Of a stretch of 64,000 nucleotides of DNA, positions 34,268 to 44,041 are shown one piece after another (the stretch's first letter is position 1; each line of letters opens with the position of its first letter). The stretch spans positions 74,476-138,475 of the forward strand of contig CAJUSA010000005.1 of assembly GCA_910589015.1 (NCBI GenBank). The letters run 5' to 3'. The notes under the pieces were generated by a model. It was given only the letters and a program-made list of their open reading frames with translations. It had not been told where the DNA came from and searched no databases. The stretch is from an uncultured Christensenellaceae bacterium. Its GTDB lineage: Bacteria; Bacillota; Clostridia; Christensenellales; Borkfalkiaceae. The position numbers were made by a program, and so were the translations under genes.

Positions 34268-36523
34268 ATGAAACGAAACGTGGAAAAAAACATCATCATG
34301 AAGGCGCAGCCCGCCAAAGCGGGGCGGATTTTCGCGGTTGCCGCAAGCGTTGCGGCATACTGCGCGCTTTATCTTATTCTTTTTTCCGCGCTTTCGTTCG
34401 GCGTCGCCCGCGGGTTCGGGATTTTGACGGGGCTTGCCGTCGCGTGCACTTTTCTTATTTTCCGTAAAAAGAAGATCGCGGTTGCGATCGTATCGGGCTG
34501 TGCGCTTTTGTATGCCGTGCTCTGCGTGGCGGCGGGTTTTACGGCGTTTGCGGGCGGGGCGGTGTCGTTTATCAACGACGTCGCGCAGACTTCGAACGCG
34601 CACATGCACTGGGGCTTGGGCTATCTTACGGCGGACATCCCGCATTCCGCCGCCGGCGATTTTCTGTTTTCTTCCGTCGTGGCGGTCCTGCTCGCGCTCG
34701 GCGTCGCCGCATTGCACGAAAAAAAGAAAATTCTTGCCGCGGCGTGCGTGCTCGTTCTGGTGCTGTGGCTTTGTCTGGGGCTATATCCCGCGTGGTATGC
34801 CGTCGTCGCGCTTGCAATCGCGCTTGCCGCGCTTCTGCTTGCCGACAGGGGCTTTCCGCTGCGCGCCGCACTTTGTTATCTGCTTTGCGCCGTGATTGCG
34901 GTCGGCGCGGCGTCGGCTTGCTTCTTTTATACGGGCAGCGAGGAAGTGCGATCTTTCCGTTCTTCGTTGCAGTATGCCGCCGAAAAAACCTTTTACGGCA
35001 AAGACGGTCTGCCCGAGGGCGATCTGACGCGGGCGGCGCATATGCGTTCGTCGCAGAACGTGCGGCTCGAAGTCACGCTCACGCCGCAGGTGCGTACGCT
35101 CTACCTCAAGGGGTTTGTCGGCGGCGGGCTGAAAGGCAACCGATTTTATCCCACCGATAAAAACGCTTATGTGAGCAACGATTATCAGGGCTTACTGCCC
35201 TACATTGCGCAGGGCGGTCTGCCCGTGTTGCAATATGCCGCATATTCCTCGCTTGGCGGGCTGAACGCGCGGCACAGCGTGAAAATCGTCAACAAGGGCG
35301 CGAACGCGAAATATGTTTATCTGCCTTATTCGGTCAGCGCTTACGGCGCGGGATCGGTTTATTACGACATGAACGTGCGTGCAAATATTTTTACGCCCAA
35401 GTCGTACGAAGTAACGGTGTTCGGGGGCGACCGCAGCAGCGAACGCCTTACGCAGGCGGGTTGGATTTTGGGCGACAGTCTGTCGCAAACCGACGAGATG
35501 CGCGCCTATCTTGCGCTCGAAGGGGCTTACCGTTCGTTTGTGTACGACGAATATTGCACGATCGGCGAGAGCGATATGCGGCTGATCCGTTCGGCATTCG
35601 GCGGCGCGGAGGCTAACGCGATCAGCACGGCGGCGCAGTTGATCCGTCGTTATTTCATCGATAATTTTGTGTACACCGACGGCGTTGACGCCATCGAAGG
35701 GGAATTTTTAACCGACTTCTACGGCGGTAAAATCACGAAAGCCAACGCCGCTTACTTCGCGGCGGCGGCAACGTATGCCTTCCGCGCCTACGGAATCCCC
35801 GCGCGCTATGCGGAAGGCTACCTCGTCAACCCCGTGGGCAGTGCCGATAACGTCGTCACGGTTACGGGCAGAAGTTCGCATGCCTGGGCGGAAGTGTATT
35901 TCGACGGCATGGGCTGGCTGCCTATCGACGTGACGCCCACCTTCTTTGTCGACGAAGACGAGAACGATCCCGTCGATCCCGACCGCCCCGACGTGCCGCC
36001 CGTCGATCCCGAACAACCCGATACCGACCCCGAACAGCCCGAAAAACCCGACAAGCCCGACGATCCCGATCACGGGAACGACCGCCCGAAGAACGAGATC
36101 GAGGCAAGACTGTTGCTTGCTTTGAAAATTCTCGTGCCCGTTTTATCGGTCGTTCTTGCCGTCGTATCGGGGGCGTTGCTTCTTATGGGACGGCGCGCGC
36201 GGATCATGCGAACTAAGCGCCGCGCCTTAGAAGCGGAAGGCGAAGAATTCGGACGTGCGGCTTATACGATCGCGGTGAAAGACTTGAAACGGCTGGGCGG
36301 ATTCAGCGAGGAATCGCTCGCGCGCTACGGTGTCGAGGCGCATGCGGTGCGTCGGTTTATGCAGATCGTTGAAAAAAGCGTATACGGCGCGCACGCGTTG
36401 AGCGCGAACGAAAAAAATTATGTGCTCTATTTTCTTCAGAATACGGCGGAACGGATTATGCAAAGCGGTTCAAAAGGGAAGGCGTTCCGCAGCAAATATC
36501 TGCTTTGTATCGGGTTGAAATAA
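34268..36523 (+). CDS. Membrane protein with inactive-looking transglutaminase-like domain
   Basis: This 751-residue protein has about five to six N-terminal membrane helices (roughly residues 15-215). An extracytoplasmic region with a transglutaminase/protease-like core follows (FRAYGIPARYAEGYL; SSHAWAEVYFDGMGWLPIDV), then an Asp/Pro repeat linker (DPDRPDVPPVDPEQPDTDPE), a further membrane helix and a cytoplasmic tail. The His and Asp of the catalytic triad are present, but the cysteine expected in the GYCxxFA position is alanine (NAAYFA, near residue 494). This makes cysteine catalysis unlikely and suggests a binding role. It ends the moxR operon. Confidence 0.9.
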   Translation: MKRNVEKNIIMKAQPAKAGRIFAVAASVAAYCALYLILFSALSFGVARGFGILTGLAVACTFLIFRKKKIAVAIVSGCALLYAVLCVAAGFTAFAGGAVSFINDVAQTSNAHMHWGLGYLTADIPHSAAGDFLFSSVVAVLLALGVAALHEKKKILAAACVLVLVLWLCLGLYPAWYAVVALAIALAALLLADRGFPLRAALCYLLCAVIAVGAASACFFYTGSEEVRSFRSSLQYAAEKTFYGKDGLPEGDLTRAAHMRSSQNVRLEVTLTPQVRTLYLKGFVGGGLKGNRFYPTDKNAYVSNDYQGLLPYIAQGGLPVLQYAAYSSLGGLNARHSVKIVNKGANAKYVYLPYSVSAYGAGSVYYDMNVRANIFTPKSYEVTVFGGDRSSERLTQAGWILGDSLSQTDEMRAYLALEGAYRSFVYDEYCTIGESDMRLIRSAFGGAEANAISTAAQLIRRYFIDNFVYTDGVDAIEGEFLTDFYGGKITKANAAYFAAAATYAFRAYGIPARYAEGYLVNPVGSADNVVTVTGRSSHAWAEVYFDGMGWLPIDVTPTFFVDEDENDPVDPDRPDVPPVDPEQPDTDPEQPEKPDKPDDPDHGNDRPKNEIEARLLLALKILVPVLSVVLAVVSGALLLMGRRARIMRTKRRALEAEGEEFGRAAYTIAVKDLKRLGGFSEESLARYGVEAHAVRRFMQIVEKSVYGAHALSANEKNYVLYFLQNTAERIMQSGSKGKAFRSKYLLCIGLK

Positions 36524-36590
36524 AGAATTTTGAAACCGTCGGCAAAAAAACGTCGATGTTTGTTTGAGTAGGCGCGAAACAGAAATACAA

Positions 36591-36618
36591 AAGGCTTGAT
36601 CATAAATCAAGTCTTTTT
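36591..36618 (+). terminator. Terminator of the moxR operon
   Basis: AAGGCTTGAT (36591-36600) pairs with ATCAAGTCTT (36606-36615) with one G-T pair, followed by TTTTT. Confidence 0.85.
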
Positions 36619-36683
36619 TCTATATAGTTCAAAAATTATTAAAAAAAAGTACATAAATAGGATAAAAATTTTTCGGAAAACTA

Positions 36684-36712
36684 TTGACAGTGTGAAATTG
36701 TCGGGTTATAAT
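36684..36712 (+). promoter_or_regulatory. Promoter of the glycosidase-lacI operon
   Basis: TTGACA at 36684-36689 and TATAAT at 36707-36712 are 17 bases apart. Confidence 0.9.
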
Positions 36713-36726
36713 GATAGCGATAACAT
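36711..36726. promoter_or_regulatory. LacI-type operator, site 1
   Basis: ATGATAGCGATAACAT overlaps the end of the -10 box and the expected start of transcription. It matches 14 of 16 bases of the perfect palindrome at 40861-40876. Binding by the LacI regulator encoded at 39742 is inference; position fits repression. Confidence 0.75.
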
Positions 36727-36759
36727 TTTATTAACATCAAACATCAGGGAAGGTAAATC

Positions 36760-39738
36760 ATGATTTTCAAAGGAGCGCCCCGCGTATTTTGGGGATGGAA
36801 CGGGGATACCCAAAAAGAAGAAGCGTTGTTCCAGCTTGGCGATATGCGCGCAAAAGGGATTTGCGGGGTGTTCATACACGCAAGAGCAGGTTTGATTACC
36901 GAATATATGGGCGAGCAGTGGATGTCCGTTTACGAATCCGTGCTCGAACACTGCAAAAAAATAGATATGGAGGTTTGGATTTACGACGAATATGGTTGGC
37001 CGAGCGGGTTCGGCGGCGGAAAAGTATGCAAGCACAGCGAAGAATTTCAAGAAAAATATCTTAATTCGCGTTTTTGTACGCTCAGCGAACTCTTGCAGGA
37101 TATCCCTCAAAATCGGATTTACGCCGTATACGATTGGAACGGCGCGGAATTTGTAAAGATATCCGATTATGCGGCAGGCGAACACTATTTTGTTTATCTG
37201 ACCGTAAACCAATATTACATAGACGTTACGAACCGCGAGGCAATCGAATATTTTATTCGGATTGTGCACGAAGAATATAAAAAGCGTTTCAAACCTTATT
37301 TCGGGAATGTGATAAAGGGCTTTTTTACGGATGAGCCGCATCTTCCGCCGCAGGGGATACCTTACGGGAAATATATTTGCGAAGGTTATAAAAAGAAAGA
37401 TTATTCGTTTGAACAGGCAATTCCCTATATGTTCTATGAGAGGGGGGATTATAAAAAGTACCGATACGATTATTGGCAGCATATCAGTAACATGTTCCGC
37501 GAGAACTATGTGCGGGTTTACAGGAATTGGTGTAAAGAAAACAATCTCGTCATGACTGGTCATATGGCTTGTGAAGACGGATTGGTCGATCAAATTCCCG
37601 TGAGCGGGGGTATGATGCCCTTGTATCGGGAAATGGATTTGGTGGGGGTTGACGCATTGGGAAATCGCCTTATTCCCCCTGTTGTGTATAAGCAAGCAGA
37701 GAGCATCGTATTGCAGGCGGGCAAACGAAATCTCATGTGCGAAACGTATGCAGGCGTCGGTTACGACGCGAGTTTTGCGGAATTGCTTTGGATTTGGGCG
37801 TATCAAGCGACGTTCGGTGTAAACGTTCCCTGTTTGAGCATCAGCATGTATTCGTTGGTCGGCAATCGGAAACGCGACTATCCGCAGTTTTTTTCCTATC
37901 AGATGCCTTGGTGGGAAAAATCCGATTGTCTGTTTCACGGCATCGAGTACATAAACGATCGGCTTTTGGAAGGTGATATTAAACGCGATTTGGCGGTATT
38001 TCACCCGAAAACCTCCGTGTGGTGCGGTCGCGGTTATCCTTATAATAAAACCGCGATGGATATTTCCGCGCAGTTCCGTGTTCTTACGGAAAATCTGCTC
38101 GATTTGCAGTTGGAGTTTGACTATGTAGACGATGACGACGTTAAAATAGCAACCGTCGCGCAAGACGGAACGCTTGGCGTCGGATGCCAAAAATACCGTA
38201 TGCTGATTCTTCCCGAAATGACGGATATTTCAAGCGGTGCGCTTGTATGTATTCGACGTTTTGCGGCGGCAGGCGGCAAAGTTATTGTCGTAAACCGGTA
38301 TCCCGAATCGTTAGACGGGGCGACTGTGGCAATCGATTTTTCGTTTGCACATGATTTCGCGGTGAATCGAAAGGAATATCTGAGAAAATATTTTCGCATT
38401 CATTTAGAAAACGACGTGGAGTTTATCGAGCGCGAAACCCGAAGCACCGCTTTCGGTTTATCCGTGACAAAACGCTATCTCGACGGAGCGGTCGATCTGC
38501 TTGCCGTCAATAAATCCAGAAACAACGGTTTGCAGGTGTGCCTTCGCAGCGCAGGGAAGAACACCGTGGTGCAGACGGCGGTTACGGGAGAGGAAAAAAC
38601 GCTCTGTTCCCGCTACTGCGCCGCCGAAAACTGTACCTATACTGACGTTACGTTCGATCCTTTGGCGGTATTCTTTTTTCGGGTAAGTTCTTCGGTGCAG
38701 ACGGTCGCTTGCGAAAAAATCGTATCCGATCGATTGCTTGACAGTGCGTTTACGCCGTTGCCGTCGCAAAATACGTTTACGGTCGACCGGCTGTGCTATT
38801 CGATAGACGACGGACCGTTCGGCGAAGAGGATTTTTCGATTTTTCAAAATACCAAATTATATAAAACGTTAAACGAGCTGAAAAGACCCGTAAAGTTACA
38901 GGTAAGATACCGGTTTTTTTCCGATCGGATAACGGGACTGAAACTTGCCTGCGAGTCTCTTGGCGGTAAAGTTTTTGTAAACGGCGTAGCGTTGTCGCGA
39001 GTGGGTTATTTTCTCGATAAAGATATAGCGTTGTACGAAATAGGTAATGCGTGCAACGAGGGAGAGAACGTCATCCTTATCGAGCGAGAAATACCTTCGT
39101 ACTCTAACGAACTTTTCGGAAAGGACGTGTTCCAAAGCGTAACCAACATCGAGAGTTTTCCGTATAGTTTGGAAAACGCGTATCTGATTGGCGATTTTGC
39201 CGTTCAATCGCTTTCCGCAATCGAACACGGTCAGAAGTGCGTATTTACGCGCGGTGGGTTTTATTTGCGCAAAACGCAAACTCCTTACCGGATCTCCGAT
39301 TTGTATTCTGCCGAACGGTTGTTTTATTGCGGAAAAGCCGAGTTTGAAAGCACGGTCGAAATTACCGAGGACGGACAGACGGGATACCGCTTGCGGATCG
39401 ACGAGTTTCATGCCGTTTGCGGTGAACTTAACGTAAACGGCAACGTTATGGAGCTCGGCGCGGGTTCGATGCAAATGGAAATAACGCCGTATCTGCATGC
39501 GGGAAAAAACCGTTTACGCATTACGCTCTATTCTTCGCTCCGCAATTTATTCGGTCCGCTTCATCATGTTTACGGAAAACACTATTATACGGGACCTTCG
39601 GTATTTTCGGGCTATAAAGAATGGCAGGACGAAGTGATTTATCCCGAGCTCGGCAACGACACTTGGACCGACGATTATTCTTTTATTTCGTTCGGCGCGA
39701 AGGGAATATATTTAGTAACCTATAAGAAAGGAGAATAG
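36760..39738 (+). CDS. GH106-like glycoside hydrolase (alpha-L-rhamnosidase superfamily)
   Basis: This 992-residue protein has no signal peptide, so it is cytoplasmic. The N-terminal half is a barrel domain with features of the GH106 group: a start such as PRVFWGWNGDTQKEEALFQL, then GVFIHARAGL, VWIYDEYGWPSGFGGGKV, and GFFTDEPHLPPQG with acidic residues that could be catalytic. The C-terminal half is beta-rich (jelly-roll-like). GH106 members are inverting rhamnosidases; the divergence is large enough that another sugar is possible. It is the first gene of an operon with the LacI regulator, behind a LacI-type operator. Confidence 0.75.
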   Translation: MIFKGAPRVFWGWNGDTQKEEALFQLGDMRAKGICGVFIHARAGLITEYMGEQWMSVYESVLEHCKKIDMEVWIYDEYGWPSGFGGGKVCKHSEEFQEKYLNSRFCTLSELLQDIPQNRIYAVYDWNGAEFVKISDYAAGEHYFVYLTVNQYYIDVTNREAIEYFIRIVHEEYKKRFKPYFGNVIKGFFTDEPHLPPQGIPYGKYICEGYKKKDYSFEQAIPYMFYERGDYKKYRYDYWQHISNMFRENYVRVYRNWCKENNLVMTGHMACEDGLVDQIPVSGGMMPLYREMDLVGVDALGNRLIPPVVYKQAESIVLQAGKRNLMCETYAGVGYDASFAELLWIWAYQATFGVNVPCLSISMYSLVGNRKRDYPQFFSYQMPWWEKSDCLFHGIEYINDRLLEGDIKRDLAVFHPKTSVWCGRGYPYNKTAMDISAQFRVLTENLLDLQLEFDYVDDDDVKIATVAQDGTLGVGCQKYRMLILPEMTDISSGALVCIRRFAAAGGKVIVVNRYPESLDGATVAIDFSFAHDFAVNRKEYLRKYFRIHLENDVEFIERETRSTAFGLSVTKRYLDGAVDLLAVNKSRNNGLQVCLRSAGKNTVVQTAVTGEEKTLCSRYCAAENCTYTDVTFDPLAVFFFRVSSSVQTVACEKIVSDRLLDSAFTPLPSQNTFTVDRLCYSIDDGPFGEEDFSIFQNTKLYKTLNELKRPVKLQVRYRFFSDRITGLKLACESLGGKVFVNGVALSRVGYFLDKDIALYEIGNACNEGENVILIEREIPSYSNELFGKDVFQSVTNIESFPYSLENAYLIGDFAVQSLSAIEHGQKCVFTRGGFYLRKTQTPYRISDLYSAERLFYCGKAEFESTVEITEDGQTGYRLRIDEFHAVCGELNVNGNVMELGAGSMQMEITPYLHAGKNRLRITLYSSLRNLFGPLHHVYGKHYYTGPSVFSGYKEWQDEVIYPELGNDTWTDDYSFISFGAKGIYLVTYKKGE

Positions 39739-39741
39739 AAT

Positions 39742-40770
39742 ATGATTACGATCGACGATGTTGCAAAGCGCGCGGGCGTATCCACCATGACCGTTTCCCG
39801 CGTTATAAACAACAGCGACCGCGTGAAAGGCGCGACCAAAGAAAAGGTTTTGTTTGCGATCGACGAGCTTGGTTATATTCCTAACATAATCGCGAAAACG
39901 CTTGCGGGCGGGAAGAGCAAAACCATCGGGATACTTTTCTCCAACTATTACAACCAAGCATATCTCGATATCATCGTCGCCATCGAAGAAGAGGCTTACC
40001 GCAAGGGTTACACGGTGATCAATGCCAACGTCAACGATTACGAAAGCGCGGTGAATGCGCTCGATCTGTTCGTGGGGAAAAGGGTGGAAGGGATCATCGT
40101 TTTACCGTTGGAAATGAAGATGACGTATCTCGTCGATTATCACGACGCCATGACGGACATCGAAAAATTCAAGGAATATTTCAAAAAAGAGATCAACCTA
40201 AGCAATCTTCCCGTCGTTACCGTATCCGAAAAAATAGAGGGCGTTACCGATATTTCTTTCGATTACGTTGCAAGCGCCAAAATTTCCATGAAATATCTTA
40301 TCTCTTGCGGTTACAGAGATATTGCAATGATAAATAACGCCATAAACGACGGGCTTTGGAAAGACAAGGGCGATATTTATTGCGAAGCGATGCGCGAAAT
40401 CGGTGCGGAAGAAAATATCCTGATCGAATACGGGCAGAATACCGTGGAAGGCGGTTATGCCGCCGCACAAAAATTACTCAGGCATCGGCATCCTCAAGCG
40501 ATATACTGCGCCAACGATTATATGGCAATCGGCGTTATGCAGGCGTTGAACAGCAAGGGAATTGCCGTGCCCAAGGATATTGCAGTCATGGGAAACGATG
40601 ATATTGCGTTTGCCAAAATGACCGCGCCCAAGATGACCACGGTCGCCATAAATACGCAGGCGGCGGGCAGACGAGCCGCAAATATTCTCTTTTACTACTT
40701 TGAACAGAATAAGAGCGTTTTTCCCAACGAAAAAATCAGCGTGGAACTCGTTGTACGCGAAACGGCTTAA
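39742..40770 (+). CDS. LacI family transcriptional regulator
   Basis: This 342-residue protein has the LacI helix-turn-helix at residues 2-21 (TIDDVAKRAGVSTMTVSRVI), the hinge helix, and a periplasmic-binding-protein-like sugar domain (TIGILFSNYYNQAYLDIIVA; IYCANDYMAIGVM). AAGGAG precedes the ATG. It lies four bases after the glycosidase. Two matching operator sites, at its own operon promoter and at the promoter of the downstream transport locus, indicate local sugar-responsive control of both. An insert of about 20 residues (MTDIEKFKEYFKKEIN) sits in the effector domain. Confidence 0.95.
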   Translation: MITIDDVAKRAGVSTMTVSRVINNSDRVKGATKEKVLFAIDELGYIPNIIAKTLAGGKSKTIGILFSNYYNQAYLDIIVAIEEEAYRKGYTVINANVNDYESAVNALDLFVGKRVEGIIVLPLEMKMTYLVDYHDAMTDIEKFKEYFKKEINLSNLPVVTVSEKIEGVTDISFDYVASAKISMKYLISCGYRDIAMINNAINDGLWKDKGDIYCEAMREIGAEENILIEYGQNTVEGGYAAAQKLLRHRHPQAIYCANDYMAIGVMQALNSKGIAVPKDIAVMGNDDIAFAKMTAPKMTTVAINTQAAGRRAANILFYYFEQNKSVFPNEKISVELVVRETA

Positions 40771-40816
40771 ACAAAAATCCTACAAAAAAATATTGTAAAT
40801 TTTTTTGCGGTGGGTA

Positions 40817-40845
40817 TTGACATTCCTACAAGGTTGTAGTATAAT
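40817..40845 (+). promoter_or_regulatory. Promoter of the surface protein-transporter locus
   Basis: TTGACA at 40817-40822 and TATAAT at 40840-40845 are 17 bases apart, both consensus. Confidence 0.92.
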
Positions 40846-40853
40846 GAAGTTGC

Positions 40854-40883
40854 AAAATAAATGTTAGCGCTAACATTTATTTT
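40854..40883. promoter_or_regulatory. LacI-type operator, site 2 (30-bp perfect palindrome)
   Basis: Bases 40854-40868 are the exact reverse complement of 40869-40883. The core ATGTTAGCGCTAACAT (40861-40876) has the central CG step typical of LacI/CcpA-family operators. It lies just downstream of the -10 box, where bound repressor would block initiation or early elongation. Confidence 0.85.
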
Positions 40884-40905
40884 AATCGAAAGATAAGGGG
40901 ATGCT

Positions 40906-43900
40906 ATGAGGACGAAGAATTTATGGAAAGCGCTTTTGGGCGCGGTAGCAACGTTGCTTTTAGCCGTATTATTGAGCGGCGGAATTATGATGCAAACCGC
41001 TTCGGCTGCGAAGGGGGGGGTGTCTTTGCCGATTACGGTTCTGAGGGGCGTGTAAAATATGAGGAGCCTGTTGACATAACGTTAAAAACGGATACGCAGT
41101 ATTCGAGCACGAGAATGTATTATACGCAGAACGTAGATACAAGCGAATTTAAAATGTCGTTTACGCTTAACAGTTTTAACGTCGACGGCGGATTACGGAT
41201 CAGTTTTCTTTCTTCCAAAGACGATTTTCCCATGCAAGGCTACGGCGACGGATTCGGCGTTTATCTGTGGGACGAAACGGCATGGGGACATAATCGCAAT
41301 TCGTCGCTTCGATTGGATTTCTATTCTTATGGTAAAAATCCCGCGATTGAAACTTGCGCCGATCAAAAAGCGATGAGAAACCCCTTGGAGAACGTAGAAA
41401 CGGGGAATACTTTTAATTTGCATGTTTGGAATTTCGATAACGACAATTTAGCAATTCAGATCACGCGAAACAGCGGTTCGACCGAAAGTGTGGATATGAT
41501 AATCGGTACATATTCCAAATCCAATTTCCCCTTCGGTTTTGATTATAAGAATTGCACGCTCTTTCTTTCGCCGATGATCGACGACAATCGTCCGCATTCC
41601 TATGAGCAGGACGTTCGCTTGACCATTCATAACGTATTGCAGAACAACGTGCCCATGACGGGGGAATTTGCCGACGTGTTGGAAAACGGTCGCGTTACCG
41701 TACAAAAGGGCGAGCCGCAAACGACGCTCACCGTCACCGACGGTCAGCCTTCTTTAACCAGAATGTACTATACGCAAAGAGTGAGCGTTACCGACTTTAC
41801 GGCGGAATTTCAGATCGATCAATTCAATACGGACGGCGGTTTACGAATAAGTTTTCTGAAAACGACCGATGATTATCCCATGGAAGGGTTCGGGGACGGT
41901 TTCGGGATTTATATGTACGAGGGAAAGGGATGGAATCCCGAAAGCGACGAAAAAACGACGCTCGGCTACCGTGCGGGCATCTACGGTAAAACAGGGGGCA
42001 GTAAGATCAGCGACGTTCAGTGGATGCGCGTAACGGAAGGAAATATCGTAGAGAATCAAAAATTCATTTTGCATGTGGAAAGCAACGGCGAAAATCTTGT
42101 CGTTACCGTGACGAGAGAAAATGCTTCCAAAGAAAATCAAACGGTATCCTTTGAGGTGGCAAAGTCCGATCTGCCCGAGGGATTTGATTACACCGACTGT
42201 GTTGTGATCGTTACGCCGGAAATCAATACGAGTGAGGGTTTTGAACATTCTTATGCGAAAGACATCAAGCTCTCGCATTTGAATATCGATTGGCGCAGAG
42301 AAACGGTATCCGTAACGGCGACGACCGACGGGTACGGCACGGTTACGATCGATCCCAACGTGAGCGAAATCGAGCGCGGCAGCACTGTAACGTTTACGAT
42401 ACAGCCCGACGAAGGGTATTTATTTGAATCGGCGACGCTCAACGGCGAGGAAGTATCGCTTACGGGGTATACCTTTGAAACGACGGCGACCAAAGATCTG
42501 GTGTTTGAAGTTACGTTCAAAACCGTTCCGACGTCCTCGATCACAATCCAAACGGACGGGCATGGAACCGTTACCTCGAATCCCGCGTTCACGACGGTGG
42601 AGCAAAACAGCACGGTTGTATTTACCGTTGCGCCCGATAAGTTCTATGAGGTCGATACCGTCCTTCTTAACGGACAGGAAGTCATGCTCGAAGCCGACGG
42701 TACCTATACGGCGATCGCGGTCGAAGATCTTGTTTTCAACGTGACGTTTACAAAACTCGCGGTGGCAACCGTACGCGTTACGGCGGGCGAGGGCGGTAGC
42801 GTTTTGACCGATCCGAACGAAGATGAAGTGTTGCTCGGTACGGAAGTTACGTTTACCGTACATACAAGCGTGATCAATAAAATTGCTTATAAAGTCGAAC
42901 AGGCGTTTCTGAACGGCGTTCCCGTGCCTTTGACCAACGGAAAATTCGTTACGCTTGCCAATGTCGATCTTGAATTTGAAGTCGTTTTCGTGAAGTATGC
43001 GGTCGATCCGAACAGCCCGTTTGTTGATTTCGGGTTTAATCCCAACAGAACCGACGTTACCGTTTCGGAAAACGGCAGCATGACGGTTTGTATGACGACC
43101 AAAGATAATTCGGATACGCTAACGAGGATCTATTCCAAGAACGCCATAAAACTCGATCTCTTTACCATGAAGTTTACGCTCGACGCTTTGAACGTAAACG
43201 GCGGGCTTAAAATCGCCTTTGTTTCTACGGATGACGATTATCCGCTTGACAGATACGGCAACGGTTTTGCGCTTTGGCTTTACGACGATACGGCTGCGGG
43301 AAACGACGCGTTCACTTCGCTTCGCGCGGTTATCACGGCGCACAGCAGAACGGCGGACGCGGTTCAGTTGCACGAAGCCGTTTTCACGAGCGAAGAAGGA
43401 TATCTCGGTGCGGAAGTCGTTATTACCGTAACATATGCCGACGGAGTGATCAAATTCTCGCTTCAAGTCGGGGAAACGGATGTGTTCGAGGAAACGGCGA
43501 TCGAAGAGGATGCGTTATCTTCGACTTTCTACACAAGCGAATGTTATCTTATGGTAGGACCGTCCGCGCATGATTCGTCCGCCGAAAAAGCCGATGCCGT
43601 CATCACTATCGTCGAATTGAACATGAGCATTCTGAGTGGCGGCGACATCGGTTCCGACGTGGAATATTCCGTAACGTATGTATACGACGGCAAGATCCTC
43701 AAACAGGATTATGTGGAAGCGGGCAATGCCTTTCCGAATTATACGCCCGCGGCAAAAGAAGGCTATACCTTCGAAGGCTGGTATATCGACGAAGCATGCA
43801 CTGAGAAATACGATTTCTCAATCGAGGCAGTAAGAGATATTATTCTGTATGCACTATTCTCCAAAAACGATGTGCCTGCCGAGAAGGGTTGCGGCAGTGC

Positions 43901-43994
43901 GGTCGAATCAACGTTCGGGATTGTTTTTGGTACGCTTGCGATCGCGGCGGCAGCGGCGACGGTGACGATATGCAGAAAAAAAAATAACGGTTAA
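40906..43994 (+). CDS. Secreted multidomain surface protein, frame interrupted at a G8 tract
   Basis: Translation from ATG 40906 (AAGGGG upstream) gives a clear signal peptide (LWKALLGAVATLLLAVLLSG then ASA-A). It then hits G8 at 41013-41020 and stops after 14 more residues (AAG GGG GGG GTG, then ...RGV stop). One additional G would join it to the long frame running to 43994 (from VFADYGSEGRVKY). The joined product of about 1030 residues has three copies of a beta-rich module (TRMYYTQ, DFPMQGYGDGFGVYLWDE), two to three bacterial repeats (GYGTVTIDPNVSEIERGSTV), one InlB-type repeat (GYTFEGWYIDEACTEKYDFS) and a C-terminal tail GCGSAV-hydrophobic-CRKKNNG. It is probably a glycan-binding surface protein. 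The break is either a sequence error or a phase-variable slip. Confidence 0.85.
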
Positions 43995-44041
43995 ACGCAG
44001 CGGAGCGGCGATTGATTTCGTTTGCCGAAACAGGAGGTTAT

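Noticed and set aside
35950..36095. Asp/Pro repeats in the transglutaminase-like protein as a separate repeat element
   Set aside because: They are in frame, low-complexity linker codons within the gene and not an independent DNA repeat.
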